From Bryobacteraceae bacterium (GTDB lineage Bacteria; Acidobacteriota; Terriglobia; Bryobacterales; Bryobacteraceae), in the NCBI GenBank assembly GCA_030044325.1, contig JASHWA010000433.1, positions 1-15,271 on the forward strand: a stretch of DNA of 15,271 nucleotides, read 5' to 3'. Positions 1 to 7,562 of this stretch are shown here, one piece after another (the stretch's first letter is position 1; the number at the start of each line of letters is the position of its first letter). A program made the translations under genes and the position numbers. The notes under the pieces were generated by a model. That model ran no database searches. It was not told the DNA's origin and saw only the letters and a list, made by a program, of their open reading frames with translations.

Positions 1-1
1 G

Positions 2-595
2 GGCGCGGTCGCCGGAGTCGCCGGCTACGCCTACTACACCTACCCGACCGTGATCGACACCGGCTACCAACCCGTTCAGCCGGTTCCCTACAGTCACAAG
101 CTGCACGCAGGACAACTCGGGCTCGACTGCTTCTATTGTCACTCGACCGTTTATAAAGCCGCCTACGCCGCCATCCCGCCGACGCAAACCTGCATGAACT
201 GCCACACGAAAGTCAAAACCGACAGTCCGCGCCTGGAGCCGGTTCGCGAAAGCTTCAAAACCGGCCAGCCGATTCCCTGGGTGCAGATTCACCGGCTTCC
301 CGACTTCGTTTATTTTAACCACGAGGCGCACGTGACGGCGGGCGTAAGCTGCGTCACCTGCCACGGCCGCATCGATCAGGAAATTGAAGTTCACCAGGAA
401 AAGCCGCTGAACATGGGTTTCTGTCTCGCCTGCCACAAGGATCCCGCGCCCAACATCCGTCCGGCCGAGCTGGTGACCAAGCTCGACTGGGTGCCCGATC
501 CCACATTGGGAAAAAGCGCGCGCGAAATCGGCGACGAAATCATCGCGCAGAAACATCTGAATCCGCCGGTGAATTGCTCCGGTTGTCATAGGTGA
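2..595 (+). CDS. actA: ActA, pentaheme cytochrome c subunit of Alternative Complex III (5' truncated)
   Basis: The reading frame is open from the first bases of the window, so the N-terminus and its membrane anchor lie outside. The first visible residues (GAVAGVAGYAYYTYP) look like the end of the transmembrane helix. Five CxxCH heme c motifs are visible: CFYCH (128-142), CMNCH (191-205), CVTCH (350-364), CLACH (422-436) and CSGCH (575-589), the last only one residue from the stop. Five hemes is the number known for ActA. The GYQPVQPVPYSHKLHAG stretch is typical of this family. The protein should sit on the periplasmic side and pass electrons from the ActB clusters toward ActE or the oxidase. 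Seven bases separate its stop from actB. The start at base 50 is only an internal GTG and is not the true start. Confidence 0.95.
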   Translation, partial: GAVAGVAGYAYYTYPTVIDTGYQPVQPVPYSHKLHAGQLGLDCFYCHSTVYKAAYAAIPPTQTCMNCHTKVKTDSPRLEPVRESFKTGQPIPWVQIHRLPDFVYFNHEAHVTAGVSCVTCHGRIDQEIEVHQEKPLNMGFCLACHKDPAPNIRPAELVTKLDWVPDPTLGKSAREIGDEIIAQKHLNPPVNCSGCHR

Positions 596-602
596 CGCAT
601 CG

Positions 603-3590
603 ATGAGTCTCATCAACATCAAGAACGCGATGAAGAGCGCCACCGGCCCCAAATACTGGCGCAGCCTGAACGAACTCTCGCAGACGGCCGAGTTCCGCGA
701 ATGGATCGGCAAGGAATTTCCCGGCGGCGTCGAGATGCTCGACGGCCAGTCGCGGCGCAACGTGCTGAAGGTGATGGCCGCGTCGTTCGGCCTTGCGGGA
801 TTGGCCGCGTGCCGCCGTCCAGTGGATCACATTCTGCCCTATTCGCACGGCGTCGAAAACCTGATCCCCGGCCAAGCCTATTTTTACAGCACGGTCTATT
901 CGCTCGCGGGACGGGCTACCGGGCTGCTGGTCGAAACGCATGACGGACGGCCGACCAAAGTCGAAGGCAACCCGGACCATCCGTCGAGCCTCGGCGCCGC
1001 GACCGCGTTCCAGCAGGCGGCCGTTCTTTCTTTGTACGATCCCGATCGCTCGGCGCGGTTTCTTGAAAACGGCAAGCCGACCGAAAAAAGCTGGAAGGAA
1101 TTCGACGCCTATTTGAAGTCGCTGTCACTCGGCGACGGTTCCGGCCTGCGATTTTTAAGCCACGCGGTGAATTCGCCGTCGCTCCAGATGATGCGCGGTG
1201 AAGCGCTCAAGAAATTTCCGAAAGCCAAGTGGGTTGAATTCGAGCCAACCGCGTACAACAATGGAACCGAGCTCGCTTTCGGCCAGCTCCTGACCGTTCA
1301 TCCGCAATTCGATAAAGCGAAAGTCGTCGTTTCGCTCGATTCTGATTTTCTGGGCGTCGATTCGCTCACGCCGCTTCCGACCAAACAATTTTCCAAGCGC
1401 CGCCGCATCACCGACGAAACGCTCGAAAACCTGAATCGCCTCTACGCGGTCGAATCCCAATTTTCGATTACCGGAATGAACGCGGATCACCGGCTGCGCC
1501 TAAAGCCGTCGGAAGTGAAGCAGTTTGCCTTCGATCTCGCTGCGGCGATGGGTGCGGCGCCCGGATTGAACGTCGTCGGAGGGTCCGATAAACGCGCGAA
1601 ATTCCTCGCCGCGATCACCAAAGATCTCAAGTCCGCCGGACCCGAAGCGCTGGTCGTCGCCGGACCGCGCCAGTCTGCAAGCGTTCACGCCGTCGCGCAC
1701 CTGATCAACGAATCGCTGCGCAGCCAGGCGGTCACCTACACGAAAGCCGAACCTTCGGCGTCGCTCGAAGCGCTCACCGCGCTGACCAGCGAAATGAACG
1801 CGGGTCAGGTTTCGACGCTGTTCATTTTCGGCGGCAATCCCGTCTATTCCGCGCCCGCCGACCTGCAATTCTCGGCCGCGCTCTCGAAGGTCGCCAACTC
1901 GGTTCACCTCGGTGAGGAAGAGGACGAAACCGCGGTTTCCGCGAAGTGGCACGTGCCGCAGGCGCATTTCCTCGAATCCTGGAGCGACGCGCGCTCTTTC
2001 GACGGCACCGTTTCGATCCAACAACCGATGATCGACGCCATGTACGGCGGCAAGACGCCGGGCGAAATGGTCGCGCTCATTATTGACTACAAGGACAAAC
2101 GAGCCTACGATCTGGTCCGCAGTTTCTGGAAAGCGCAGTTTCCCGAAAAAGACGCCGAGACGATGTGGCGCAAGGCGCTGCACGACGGCGTGGTCGCATC
2201 CGTAACGCGGTTCGAGCCGGTGAAAGTTTCCGCGGATGCGAAAAGAATCGCCGCGGCGATTGCAGCCGAACCGAAATCGGCATCCGGTCTCGAAATCGCT
2301 TTCGTCCCCAGCTATTCGACCTTCGACGGCCGCTTCGCCAACAACGGCTGGCTTCAGGAAGCGCCCGATCCGATGACCAAACTGGTGTGGGGCAACGCCG
2401 CCATGGTCAGTCCCGCGACCGCGCGCGCCCAGAATCTCGAAGACAGCGCCATCGTCACCCTCTCGCGCGGGAATTATAAAATGGATGCCGCGATCCTGAT
2501 CCAGCCCGGCCTCGCCGACGGCGTGATCGTGATGGCGATCGGCTACGGCCGGACCAAATGCGGCCGCGTCGGAACCGATGTCGGCTTCAACGCGAATTTA
2601 ATCCGCACTTCCGACGCGTACTGGTCGGCAAGCGGAATTTCGACCGCACCGACCGGCCGCGCCTACACGCACGTCACCACTGCGGAGCGCGGCCTCGATC
2701 CGCACAACGATCCGCCCATTCTTGTAAAGGAAACCGCTGACCACCAGAATTCGCGTCCAATCATTCGCGAGGTTTCGCTCGAAGAGTACAAAAAGAATCC
2801 CAAGGCCGTCGAGGAGATGAATGAAGTCCCCACGCTCCAGTCGATCTATCCCGAGCGCGATTACAGCAAGGGCTATCAATGGGGCATGTCGATCGACCTG
2901 ACCGCGTGCACCGGATGCAACGCCTGCGTGGTTGCGTGCCAGGCCGAAAACAACAGCCCGGTGGTGGGAAAGGATCAAGTGCGCCGCGGGCGCGAGATGC
3001 ACTGGATTCGCATGGATCGTTATTTCACCGGAACCGAGGACGATCCTCGCGCGGTGACGCAGCCGCTGCCGTGCATGCAGTGCCAGAACGCGCCGTGCGA
3101 AAACGTCTGCCCCGTCGCCGCGACCTCGCATTCGCCCGAAGGCTTGAACGACATGGCGTATAACCGCTGCGTCGGCACGCGGTATTGCGCCAATAACTGT
3201 CCGTACAAGGTGCGGCACTTCAACTTCCTCAACTTCCACAAGCATGAGCCGGCGATCATCGGGATGGCCTACAATCCCGACGTCACGGTTCGCATGCGCG
3301 GCGTGATGGAAAAGTGCACCTACTGCGTGCAGCGCATTCAGGAAGCCAAGATCAAGTCGCAGGCCGAAGGCCGTCGCGACCAGATCAGAGACGGCGAAAT
3401 CAAGACCGCCTGCCAGCAGACCTGTCCTGCGGAAGCGATCGTGTTCGGCAACATCAACGACCCCGAAAGCCGCGTGGCCAAGCTCAAGAAACAGGAGCGC
3501 GACTACGCCATGATGGCCGAAATCGACGTCCGCCCGCGGACCACGTATCTCGCGAAAATTCACAATCCCAATCCGGAGCTGGAAGCATGA
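603..3590 (+). CDS. actB: ActB, molybdopterin-oxidoreductase-like and Fe-S subunit of Alternative Complex III
   Basis: This 995-residue protein fuses a molybdopterin-oxidoreductase-like domain (about 75-750) to a ferredoxin-like Fe-S domain (about 755-945). A twin-arginine motif (SRRNVLK, RR at 51-52) is followed by a short hydrophobic run and LAAC (Cys70), a lipobox-like site, so Tat export and lipidation are likely. Cluster cysteines fall in four groups: 769/772/775/779, 824/827/832/836, 856/862/866 and 905/908/937/941. Fifteen cysteines, with one group of three, fit the three [4Fe-4S] plus one [3Fe-4S] clusters known for ActB. Characterised ActB proteins carry no molybdenum cofactor; I infer the same here. 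The ATG at 603 follows AGGTGA (590-595), which overlaps the actA stop. The role is to carry electrons from the quinol site in ActC to the ActA and ActE hemes. Confidence 0.95.
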   Translation: MSLINIKNAMKSATGPKYWRSLNELSQTAEFREWIGKEFPGGVEMLDGQSRRNVLKVMAASFGLAGLAACRRPVDHILPYSHGVENLIPGQAYFYSTVYSLAGRATGLLVETHDGRPTKVEGNPDHPSSLGAATAFQQAAVLSLYDPDRSARFLENGKPTEKSWKEFDAYLKSLSLGDGSGLRFLSHAVNSPSLQMMRGEALKKFPKAKWVEFEPTAYNNGTELAFGQLLTVHPQFDKAKVVVSLDSDFLGVDSLTPLPTKQFSKRRRITDETLENLNRLYAVESQFSITGMNADHRLRLKPSEVKQFAFDLAAAMGAAPGLNVVGGSDKRAKFLAAITKDLKSAGPEALVVAGPRQSASVHAVAHLINESLRSQAVTYTKAEPSASLEALTALTSEMNAGQVSTLFIFGGNPVYSAPADLQFSAALSKVANSVHLGEEEDETAVSAKWHVPQAHFLESWSDARSFDGTVSIQQPMIDAMYGGKTPGEMVALIIDYKDKRAYDLVRSFWKAQFPEKDAETMWRKALHDGVVASVTRFEPVKVSADAKRIAAAIAAEPKSASGLEIAFVPSYSTFDGRFANNGWLQEAPDPMTKLVWGNAAMVSPATARAQNLEDSAIVTLSRGNYKMDAAILIQPGLADGVIVMAIGYGRTKCGRVGTDVGFNANLIRTSDAYWSASGISTAPTGRAYTHVTTAERGLDPHNDPPILVKETADHQNSRPIIREVSLEEYKKNPKAVEEMNEVPTLQSIYPERDYSKGYQWGMSIDLTACTGCNACVVACQAENNSPVVGKDQVRRGREMHWIRMDRYFTGTEDDPRAVTQPLPCMQCQNAPCENVCPVAATSHSPEGLNDMAYNRCVGTRYCANNCPYKVRHFNFLNFHKHEPAIIGMAYNPDVTVRMRGVMEKCTYCVQRIQEAKIKSQAEGRRDQIRDGEIKTACQQTCPAEAIVFGNINDPESRVAKLKKQERDYAMMAEIDVRPRTTYLAKIHNPNPELEA

Positions 3591-3596
3591 GGAAAA
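3589..3596 (+). promoter_or_regulatory. Ribosome-binding site of a short leader ORF in the actB-actC gap
   Basis: GAGGAAAA overlaps the actB stop codon and lies four bases before an ATG at 3601. It is as strong as any Shine-Dalgarno in the operon, yet the ATG it serves opens only a 34-codon frame. It may be the original actC initiation signal, stranded when the repeat element at 3603-3676 arrived. That history is inference. Confidence 0.45.
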
Positions 3597-3600
3597 CACG

Positions 3601-3705
3601 ATGGCCAGTGGTCAGTGGCCAGTCTGTCCGCAGCGCTCGAAGGTTCTTGCTGGCCGCTGGCCACCGGTCACTCGCCGCTCAGGAAGAGAAAAATGTCTGA
3701 CGTAG
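3601..3705 (+). CDS. Possible 34-residue leader peptide overlapping the actC start
   Basis: The frame begins at ATG 3601 after GAGGAAAA and ends at TAG 3703-3705, thirteen bases inside actC. It begins MASGQWPVC, the peptide form of the heptamer repeat, and is rich in Arg and Pro afterwards, with no recognisable domain. Most of it is simply the repeat element read in one frame. If translated, ribosomes would traverse the hairpin at 3603-3676 and terminate just past the actC start (3693), which could couple or tune actC translation. It may equally be an untranslated by-product of the repeat insertion. No function is claimed. Confidence 0.25.
   Translation: MASGQWPVCPQRSKVLAGRWPPVTRRSGREKCLT
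3603..3676 (+). repeat. Inverted heptamer-repeat element, hairpin-capable, between actB and actC
   Basis: The left arm carries AGTGGTC (3607-3613) and AGTGGCC (3614-3620). The right arm carries the same 7-base unit in the opposite orientation (GGCCGCT, GGCCACC, GGTCACT between 3652 and 3672). Bases 3603-3622 can pair with 3657-3676: by hand count 16 Watson-Crick pairs, 2 G-U pairs and 2 mismatches, with a 34-base loop. The element fills most of the 102-base gap between actB and actC, the widest in the operon, and ends just before the actC ribosome-binding site. It resembles REP-like palindromes in layout. There is no T-run after the stem, so it is not a standard terminator. Confidence 0.75.
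3681..3688 (+). promoter_or_regulatory. Ribosome-binding site that fixes the actC start at 3693
   Basis: AGGAAGAG lies four bases upstream of ATG 3693. It favours this start over the in-frame GTG at 3615, which sits inside the repeat element, has no good Shine-Dalgarno and would add 26 residues of repeat-derived sequence. Confidence 0.75.
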
Positions 3706-5114
3706 CGATTACCCAAAATCCCGCGCTGATCGAAGTCAACCCGCCGCTGGTGCGCGCGGCCGACCTGCACTCGCTCACCGAGCAGATCAGCACCATCGTT
3801 GAAGGCGACGTCCTCAAGACGCCGATGAAGTACTGGATCACGCTCAGCATCACCGGCTCGGTCACCGTCCTGCTGCTCGCGATGCTGACCTACCTGGTCG
3901 CCACCGGCATCGGCGTGTGGGGCAACAACCGGCCCATCGGATGGGCGTGGGATATCACCAACTTCGTTTTCTGGATCGGTATTGGCCACGCCGGAACGCT
4001 GATTTCGGCGATTCTGTTTCTGTTCCGGCAGAAGTGGAGAACATCGATCAACCGCTCGGCGGAAGCCATGACTTTGTTCGCGGTGATGTGCGCGGGCATT
4101 TTTCCGCTGTTCCACACCGGCCGTCCCTGGCGCGCCTACTGGCTGTTCCCGGTGCCCAACACAGACATCACCATGTGGCAGAATTTCCGCTCTCCGCTGA
4201 TCTGGGACGTGTTCGCGGTCTCGACCTATTTCACCGTTTCGCTGCTGTTCTGGTACACGGGACTGGTGCCCGATCTCGCCACGCTGCGTGATCGCGCGAT
4301 TTCGAAGATCAAGCAATGGGTCTTCGGAATCCTCAGCCTGGGATGGCGCGGATCGGCGCGGCACTGGCGCAATTATGAAGCGGCATATCTGATTCTCGCC
4401 GGAATTTCGACGCCGCTGGTGCTTTCGGTGCACTCGGTTGTGTCGTTCGACTTTGCCACGTCGGTCATCCCCGGCTGGCACACCACCATCTTTCCGCCCT
4501 ACTTCGTCGCCGGCGCGATCTTTTCGGGTTTCGCTTGCGTGATGACGCTGCTGCTGGTCGCCCGCTGGACGCTCAATCTCCAGAATCTGATCACCATCAA
4601 GCACCTGGAGAACATGAACAAGATCATCCTGGTCACCGGATCGATCGTCGGCTACGCCTACGCGTGCGAATTTTTCATCGCCTGGTTCAGCGGCAACATT
4701 TATGAGCGCTTCACCTTCTGGAATCGCGCCTTCGGCCCCTATTGGTGGGCAGCGTGGTCCATGTACACCCGCAACGTCTTCATCCCGCAGCTGTACTGGT
4801 TCAAGAAGCTGCGCACCAATCTGTGGGTGATGTTCGTCATCTCGATCACCACCAATATCGGCATGTGGTTTGAGCGCTTCGTCATCATCGCCACCAGCCT
4901 GACACGCGACTTCCTGCCGACTTCGTGGGGATTCTTCCACCCCACCTGGGTGGACATGTGCACGTTCGCCGGAACCATCGGCCTGTTCCTGACGCTGTTC
5001 CTGATCTTCGCGCGCTTCCTGCCGATGATCGCGATTTCCGAAGTGAAGGGCGTGCTGTCGCATGAAAAGCGCTTCTTTAAAGGGCAGAAAGCGCCGGTTG
5101 AGGTGAATCAATGA
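3693..5114 (+). CDS. actC: ActC, NrfD-like quinol-interacting membrane subunit of Alternative Complex III
   Basis: A 473-residue polytopic membrane protein of the NrfD/polysulfide reductase family, with about ten hydrophobic helices beginning near residue 46. Family-typical blocks include FVFWIGIGHAGTLISAILFL (91-110, with His99), RQKWRTSINRSAEAMTLFAV (112-131) and HTGRPWRAYW (141-150). In ACIII this subunit lies next to ActB and forms a quinol-oxidation site; the conserved acidic and histidine residues in the bundle are thought to serve quinol binding or proton transfer. ATG 3693 is chosen because AGGAAGAG precedes it and because the longer GTG start at 3615 reads through the repeat element. 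Its stop overlaps the actD start as ATGA at 5111-5114, implying translational coupling. Confidence 0.93.
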   Translation: MSDVAITQNPALIEVNPPLVRAADLHSLTEQISTIVEGDVLKTPMKYWITLSITGSVTVLLLAMLTYLVATGIGVWGNNRPIGWAWDITNFVFWIGIGHAGTLISAILFLFRQKWRTSINRSAEAMTLFAVMCAGIFPLFHTGRPWRAYWLFPVPNTDITMWQNFRSPLIWDVFAVSTYFTVSLLFWYTGLVPDLATLRDRAISKIKQWVFGILSLGWRGSARHWRNYEAAYLILAGISTPLVLSVHSVVSFDFATSVIPGWHTTIFPPYFVAGAIFSGFACVMTLLLVARWTLNLQNLITIKHLENMNKIILVTGSIVGYAYACEFFIAWFSGNIYERFTFWNRAFGPYWWAAWSMYTRNVFIPQLYWFKKLRTNLWVMFVISITTNIGMWFERFVIIATSLTRDFLPTSWGFFHPTWVDMCTFAGTIGLFLTLFLIFARFLPMIAISEVKGVLSHEKRFFKGQKAPVEVNQ

Positions 5115-5686
5115 AACTCGATCCCGATCAGATTCGCGAAAAACTGGGAATCGGCGCGGATAAAGTCTACGGCGTGATCGGCGAATTCGACGATCCGCAC
5201 GAGCTGGTCCACGCCGGCCGCAAAATTCGCGAGATGGGTTACACCAAGCTCGACGCGATGACGCCGTTTCCGGTGCATGGCATCGATGACGCCATCGGCA
5301 TTCCGTATTCGAAGCTCGGCTGGATCGTAATTCCGGTTTCGCTCGCGGGCACGGCCACCGCGGCGCTGCTCATCTGGTACGTCGGCGCGATCCAGGACAA
5401 GTTCGTCATCGGCGGAAAGCCGCTGTTCGATTTTACATTCTCGATTCCGGTGATGTTCGAGCTGACCATCCTGTTCACCGCCTTCGCTACTTTCATGGGT
5501 ATGTGGGCGCTGAACGGGCTGCCCCGCCTGTATCACCCGTCGCTCAACTATAAGAACTCGCACCGCGCGAGCGACGACCGCTTCCTGCTGGTCATCGAAG
5601 CCGACGATCCCAACTTCGACGCGCAGAAATCGGCCGAGCACCTGCGCAGCGTCGGCGCAGGCGACGTGGAGGTGGTGGAAGGATGA
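5111..5686 (+). CDS. actD: ActD, DUF3341 membrane subunit of Alternative Complex III
   Basis: A 191-residue protein of the DUF3341 family. A soluble N-terminal part (1-65, with VYGVIGEFDDPHELVHAGRK and LDAMTPFPVHGID) is followed by two transmembrane helices at about 69-91 and 111-135, then NGLPRLYHPSL and a C-terminal soluble part ending in repeated acidic residues. This topology and these motifs match ActD. Structural work on ACIII places it as a peripheral two-helix subunit next to ActC, with no cofactor. It shares ATGA overlaps with both neighbours: actC at 5111-5114 and actE at 5683-5686, so it is translated in step with them. The run GGTGGTGGAAGG at its 3' end serves as the actE ribosome-binding site. 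Confidence 0.92.
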   Translation: MKLDPDQIREKLGIGADKVYGVIGEFDDPHELVHAGRKIREMGYTKLDAMTPFPVHGIDDAIGIPYSKLGWIVIPVSLAGTATAALLIWYVGAIQDKFVIGGKPLFDFTFSIPVMFELTILFTAFATFMGMWALNGLPRLYHPSLNYKNSHRASDDRFLLVIEADDPNFDAQKSAEHLRSVGAGDVEVVEG

Positions 5687-6357
5687 ACAGAATCAGCGGT
5701 CAGTGGTCAGTGGCCAGTGGTCAGTCGCCGATGCTTTGGATTAGCGGATACTGCGCGTTGCCGATCGCGTTGATCGTGATCGCGCTGGTCTTCCTTTCCG
5801 GATGCTCCAACATCCAGCGCGACCCTCCCGTGCAGGTCTGGGACGACATGAAATGGGAGCCCAAATTCAAGCCCCAGATGGAAAACGATCTGTTCGCCGA
5901 CCATCGCGACAGCCGCGTCCCGCCCGAAGGCACGGTCGCGCGCGACCAGCCCTATGAAGATACCGTCTACAACACCGGCATGGAAGGCGAATATTACGTC
6001 GGCAAGAGTCCCGTTCCGATGACGCTTGAAGAAATCAAAAAAGGACAGGCAAAGTTCGGTACCTATTGCACGCCGTGCCACGACCGGGAAGGAACAGGGC
6101 AGGGAATCGTCCCGCTCCACGTTCCGAGCTGGCAGCCGTCGAACCTGACCGAAGATCGCGTGGTGCAGTTCGCCGACGGCGAGATTTTCAACGTCATCAC
6201 CAACGGCCGCCGCACCATGCCCGCGTATAAATACCAGCTTTCGGTGGAGGACCGCTGGGCGATCATCTCGTACCTGCGCGTGCTCCAGCGCGCCGCGCAC
6301 GGATCGATGGCCGACGTTCCCGAGGATCAAAAAGCCGGCCTGTCGAAAATGAATTAA
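5683..6357 (+). CDS. actE: ActE, monoheme cytochrome c lipoprotein of Alternative Complex III
   Basis: A 224-residue cytochrome c. A hydrophobic signal segment (about 25-38) ends in the lipobox LSGC (Cys41), so the mature protein should be lipidated and face the periplasm. One heme motif, CTPCH (Cys129, Cys132, His133), is followed by the likely axial Met179 in RRTMPAYKYQLS. Family-typical blocks are VQVWDDMKWEPKFKPQ and TVYNTG. ActE is thought to be an exit point for electrons to the terminal oxidase. The start at 5683 has a strong ribosome-binding site and overlaps actD. The n-region before the signal segment contains SGQWSVASGQ, encoded by a 7-base tandem repeat. A second in-frame ATG at 5731 would still give a complete lipoprotein signal (lipobox Cys at 25), so the start is not fully settled. 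Confidence 0.93.
   Translation: MNRISGQWSVASGQSPMLWISGYCALPIALIVIALVFLSGCSNIQRDPPVQVWDDMKWEPKFKPQMENDLFADHRDSRVPPEGTVARDQPYEDTVYNTGMEGEYYVGKSPVPMTLEEIKKGQAKFGTYCTPCHDREGTGQGIVPLHVPSWQPSNLTEDRVVQFADGEIFNVITNGRRTMPAYKYQLSVEDRWAIISYLRVLQRAAHGSMADVPEDQKAGLSKMN
5695..5729 (+). repeat. Five-unit 7-base tandem repeat inside the actE signal-peptide coding region
   Basis: The units are AGCGGTC, AGTGGTC, AGTGGCC, AGTGGTC and AGTCGCC, back to back. They are the same unit family as in the 3603-3676 element. Because 7 is not a multiple of 3, three units encode a seven-residue period (SGQWSVA), and gain or loss of one unit shifts the frame from the 5683 start. ATG 5731 lies directly after the array and would escape such a shift. 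Confidence 0.85.
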
Positions 6358-6359
6358 AA

Positions 6360-7550
6360 ATGAGCGCTCATACTGACAACTATCAACTCGAATCCGCGCG
6401 CTGGGCGACCGGCCGCAACGTTCTGTTCTTCGCCGCGCTCGTCTGCGTGATCGGCTGCGTCGCCGGCTATCTTCAGGACCCGGCGCGCTTCTTCCATTCC
6501 TACCTGATCGCGTTCTGCTACACCGCCGCGGTCGGCCTGGGCGCGTTTTTCTTCGTCATGGTGCAATTCCTTTCCGGATCGGCGTGGAGCGTCACCGTCC
6601 GCCGCATCATGGAAAACATCATGTACACGCTGCCCTTCGGCGCGCTGCTGTTCATCCCCCTCGCGTTCGGCCTGAAGGACATTTATTCCTGGACCAACCC
6701 CAGCGTGATCCCGCATGAGCCGTCGATGAGCGGAAAACTGTGGTGGCTGCACGAAAATTTCTTCATTGCGCGCACCTATATCTATTTCGCGCTGTGGTCG
6801 CTGTGGGTTTTTTCGATCTACCGCCAATCCACGAAACAGGACACCGAAAAATCCATCCGCCAGATGCACATCGCCTCGCGCTGGAGCGCACCGGGGCTCT
6901 TTCTCGTCGTCGCCGTCGGAACCCTCGCCGCCTACGACTGGCTGATGACGCTCGAACCGACCTGGTATTCGACCATTTTCGGCCTGTATTTCCTCGCCGG
7001 CGGCGCTCTCACCTTCATGTCCATCGTCTATCTGGTCGCAGTGGGATTCCGGCGCAACGGAATTCTCACCCACTCGATCACCCTGGAGCACTACCACGAT
7101 CTCGGAAAATGGATGTTCGCGCTGACCGCGTTTTACACCTACATCGCGTTTTCACAGTACATCCTGATCTGGTATGCCAACATTCCCGAAGAGACGCAGT
7201 TTTTCCGCCACCGCATGGGCGGAAGCTGGCTGTATGTCGCGCTTTCGCTGCCCTTCATCCGTTTCGTGATTCCGTTTTTTACGCTGCTGTGCCGGCCCGC
7301 CAAGCGCAATTTCGGAATTCTGACGTTCATCGCCATCTGGAGCGTGGCGGTCGAATACGTCGATCTCTACTGGGTGGTCATGCCGATGTATTCGCCCAAC
7401 GGCCCGCACATCAGTTGGATCGATTTCGCCACGCTGGGCGCGACCCTCAGTCTGTGCGGCCTGGCCTTCTGGAGCCGCTTCCGCGCGCACAAGCTGGTTC
7501 CGGTGGGCGATCTGCGCCTCGAGCAGTCGCTGCATTTTGAAAATGCCTGA
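6360..7550 (+). CDS. actF: ActF, second NrfD-like membrane subunit of Alternative Complex III
   Basis: A 396-residue polytopic membrane protein, a shorter paralogue of ActC, with about ten hydrophobic helices. Diagnostic blocks are HDLGKWMFALTAFYTYIAFS, QYILIWYANIPEET and LPFIRFVIPFF, together with WWLHENFFIARTY (128-140). ActF is an integral ACIII subunit, described as the second quinone-pool subunit. Whether it binds quinol or takes part in proton translocation is still debated for the family. The ATG at 6360 is two bases after the actE stop with only an A-rich leader and no clear Shine-Dalgarno, so expression probably depends on ribosomes finishing actE. The next gene starts 12 bases after its stop. 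Confidence 0.92.
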   Translation: MSAHTDNYQLESARWATGRNVLFFAALVCVIGCVAGYLQDPARFFHSYLIAFCYTAAVGLGAFFFVMVQFLSGSAWSVTVRRIMENIMYTLPFGALLFIPLAFGLKDIYSWTNPSVIPHEPSMSGKLWWLHENFFIARTYIYFALWSLWVFSIYRQSTKQDTEKSIRQMHIASRWSAPGLFLVVAVGTLAAYDWLMTLEPTWYSTIFGLYFLAGGALTFMSIVYLVAVGFRRNGILTHSITLEHYHDLGKWMFALTAFYTYIAFSQYILIWYANIPEETQFFRHRMGGSWLYVALSLPFIRFVIPFFTLLCRPAKRNFGILTFIAIWSVAVEYVDLYWVVMPMYSPNGPHISWIDFATLGATLSLCGLAFWSRFRAHKLVPVGDLRLEQSLHFENA

Positions 7551-7562
7551 GGATTCTAACGT

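Noticed and set aside
603..3590. ActB as a catalytic molybdoenzyme
   Set aside because: The domain order, C-terminal Fe-S module and operon context are those of ActB, a family known to lack the molybdenum cofactor.
3615..3692. GTG 3615 as the actC start, adding 26 residues
   Set aside because: It lies within the repeat element without a ribosome-binding site, and the added residues are repeat-derived. ATG 3693 follows AGGAAGAG.
3612..5111. Long minus-strand open frame opposite actC
   Set aside because: It is the antisense shadow of a G+C-rich gene: the composition is Arg/Asp/Gln-heavy with no domain, while the plus-strand frame is a clear ActC.
3603..5729. The heptamer repeats as a CRISPR array or an insertion-sequence end
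   Set aside because: Units are 7 bases without spacers, and there is no transposase gene or target duplication visible.
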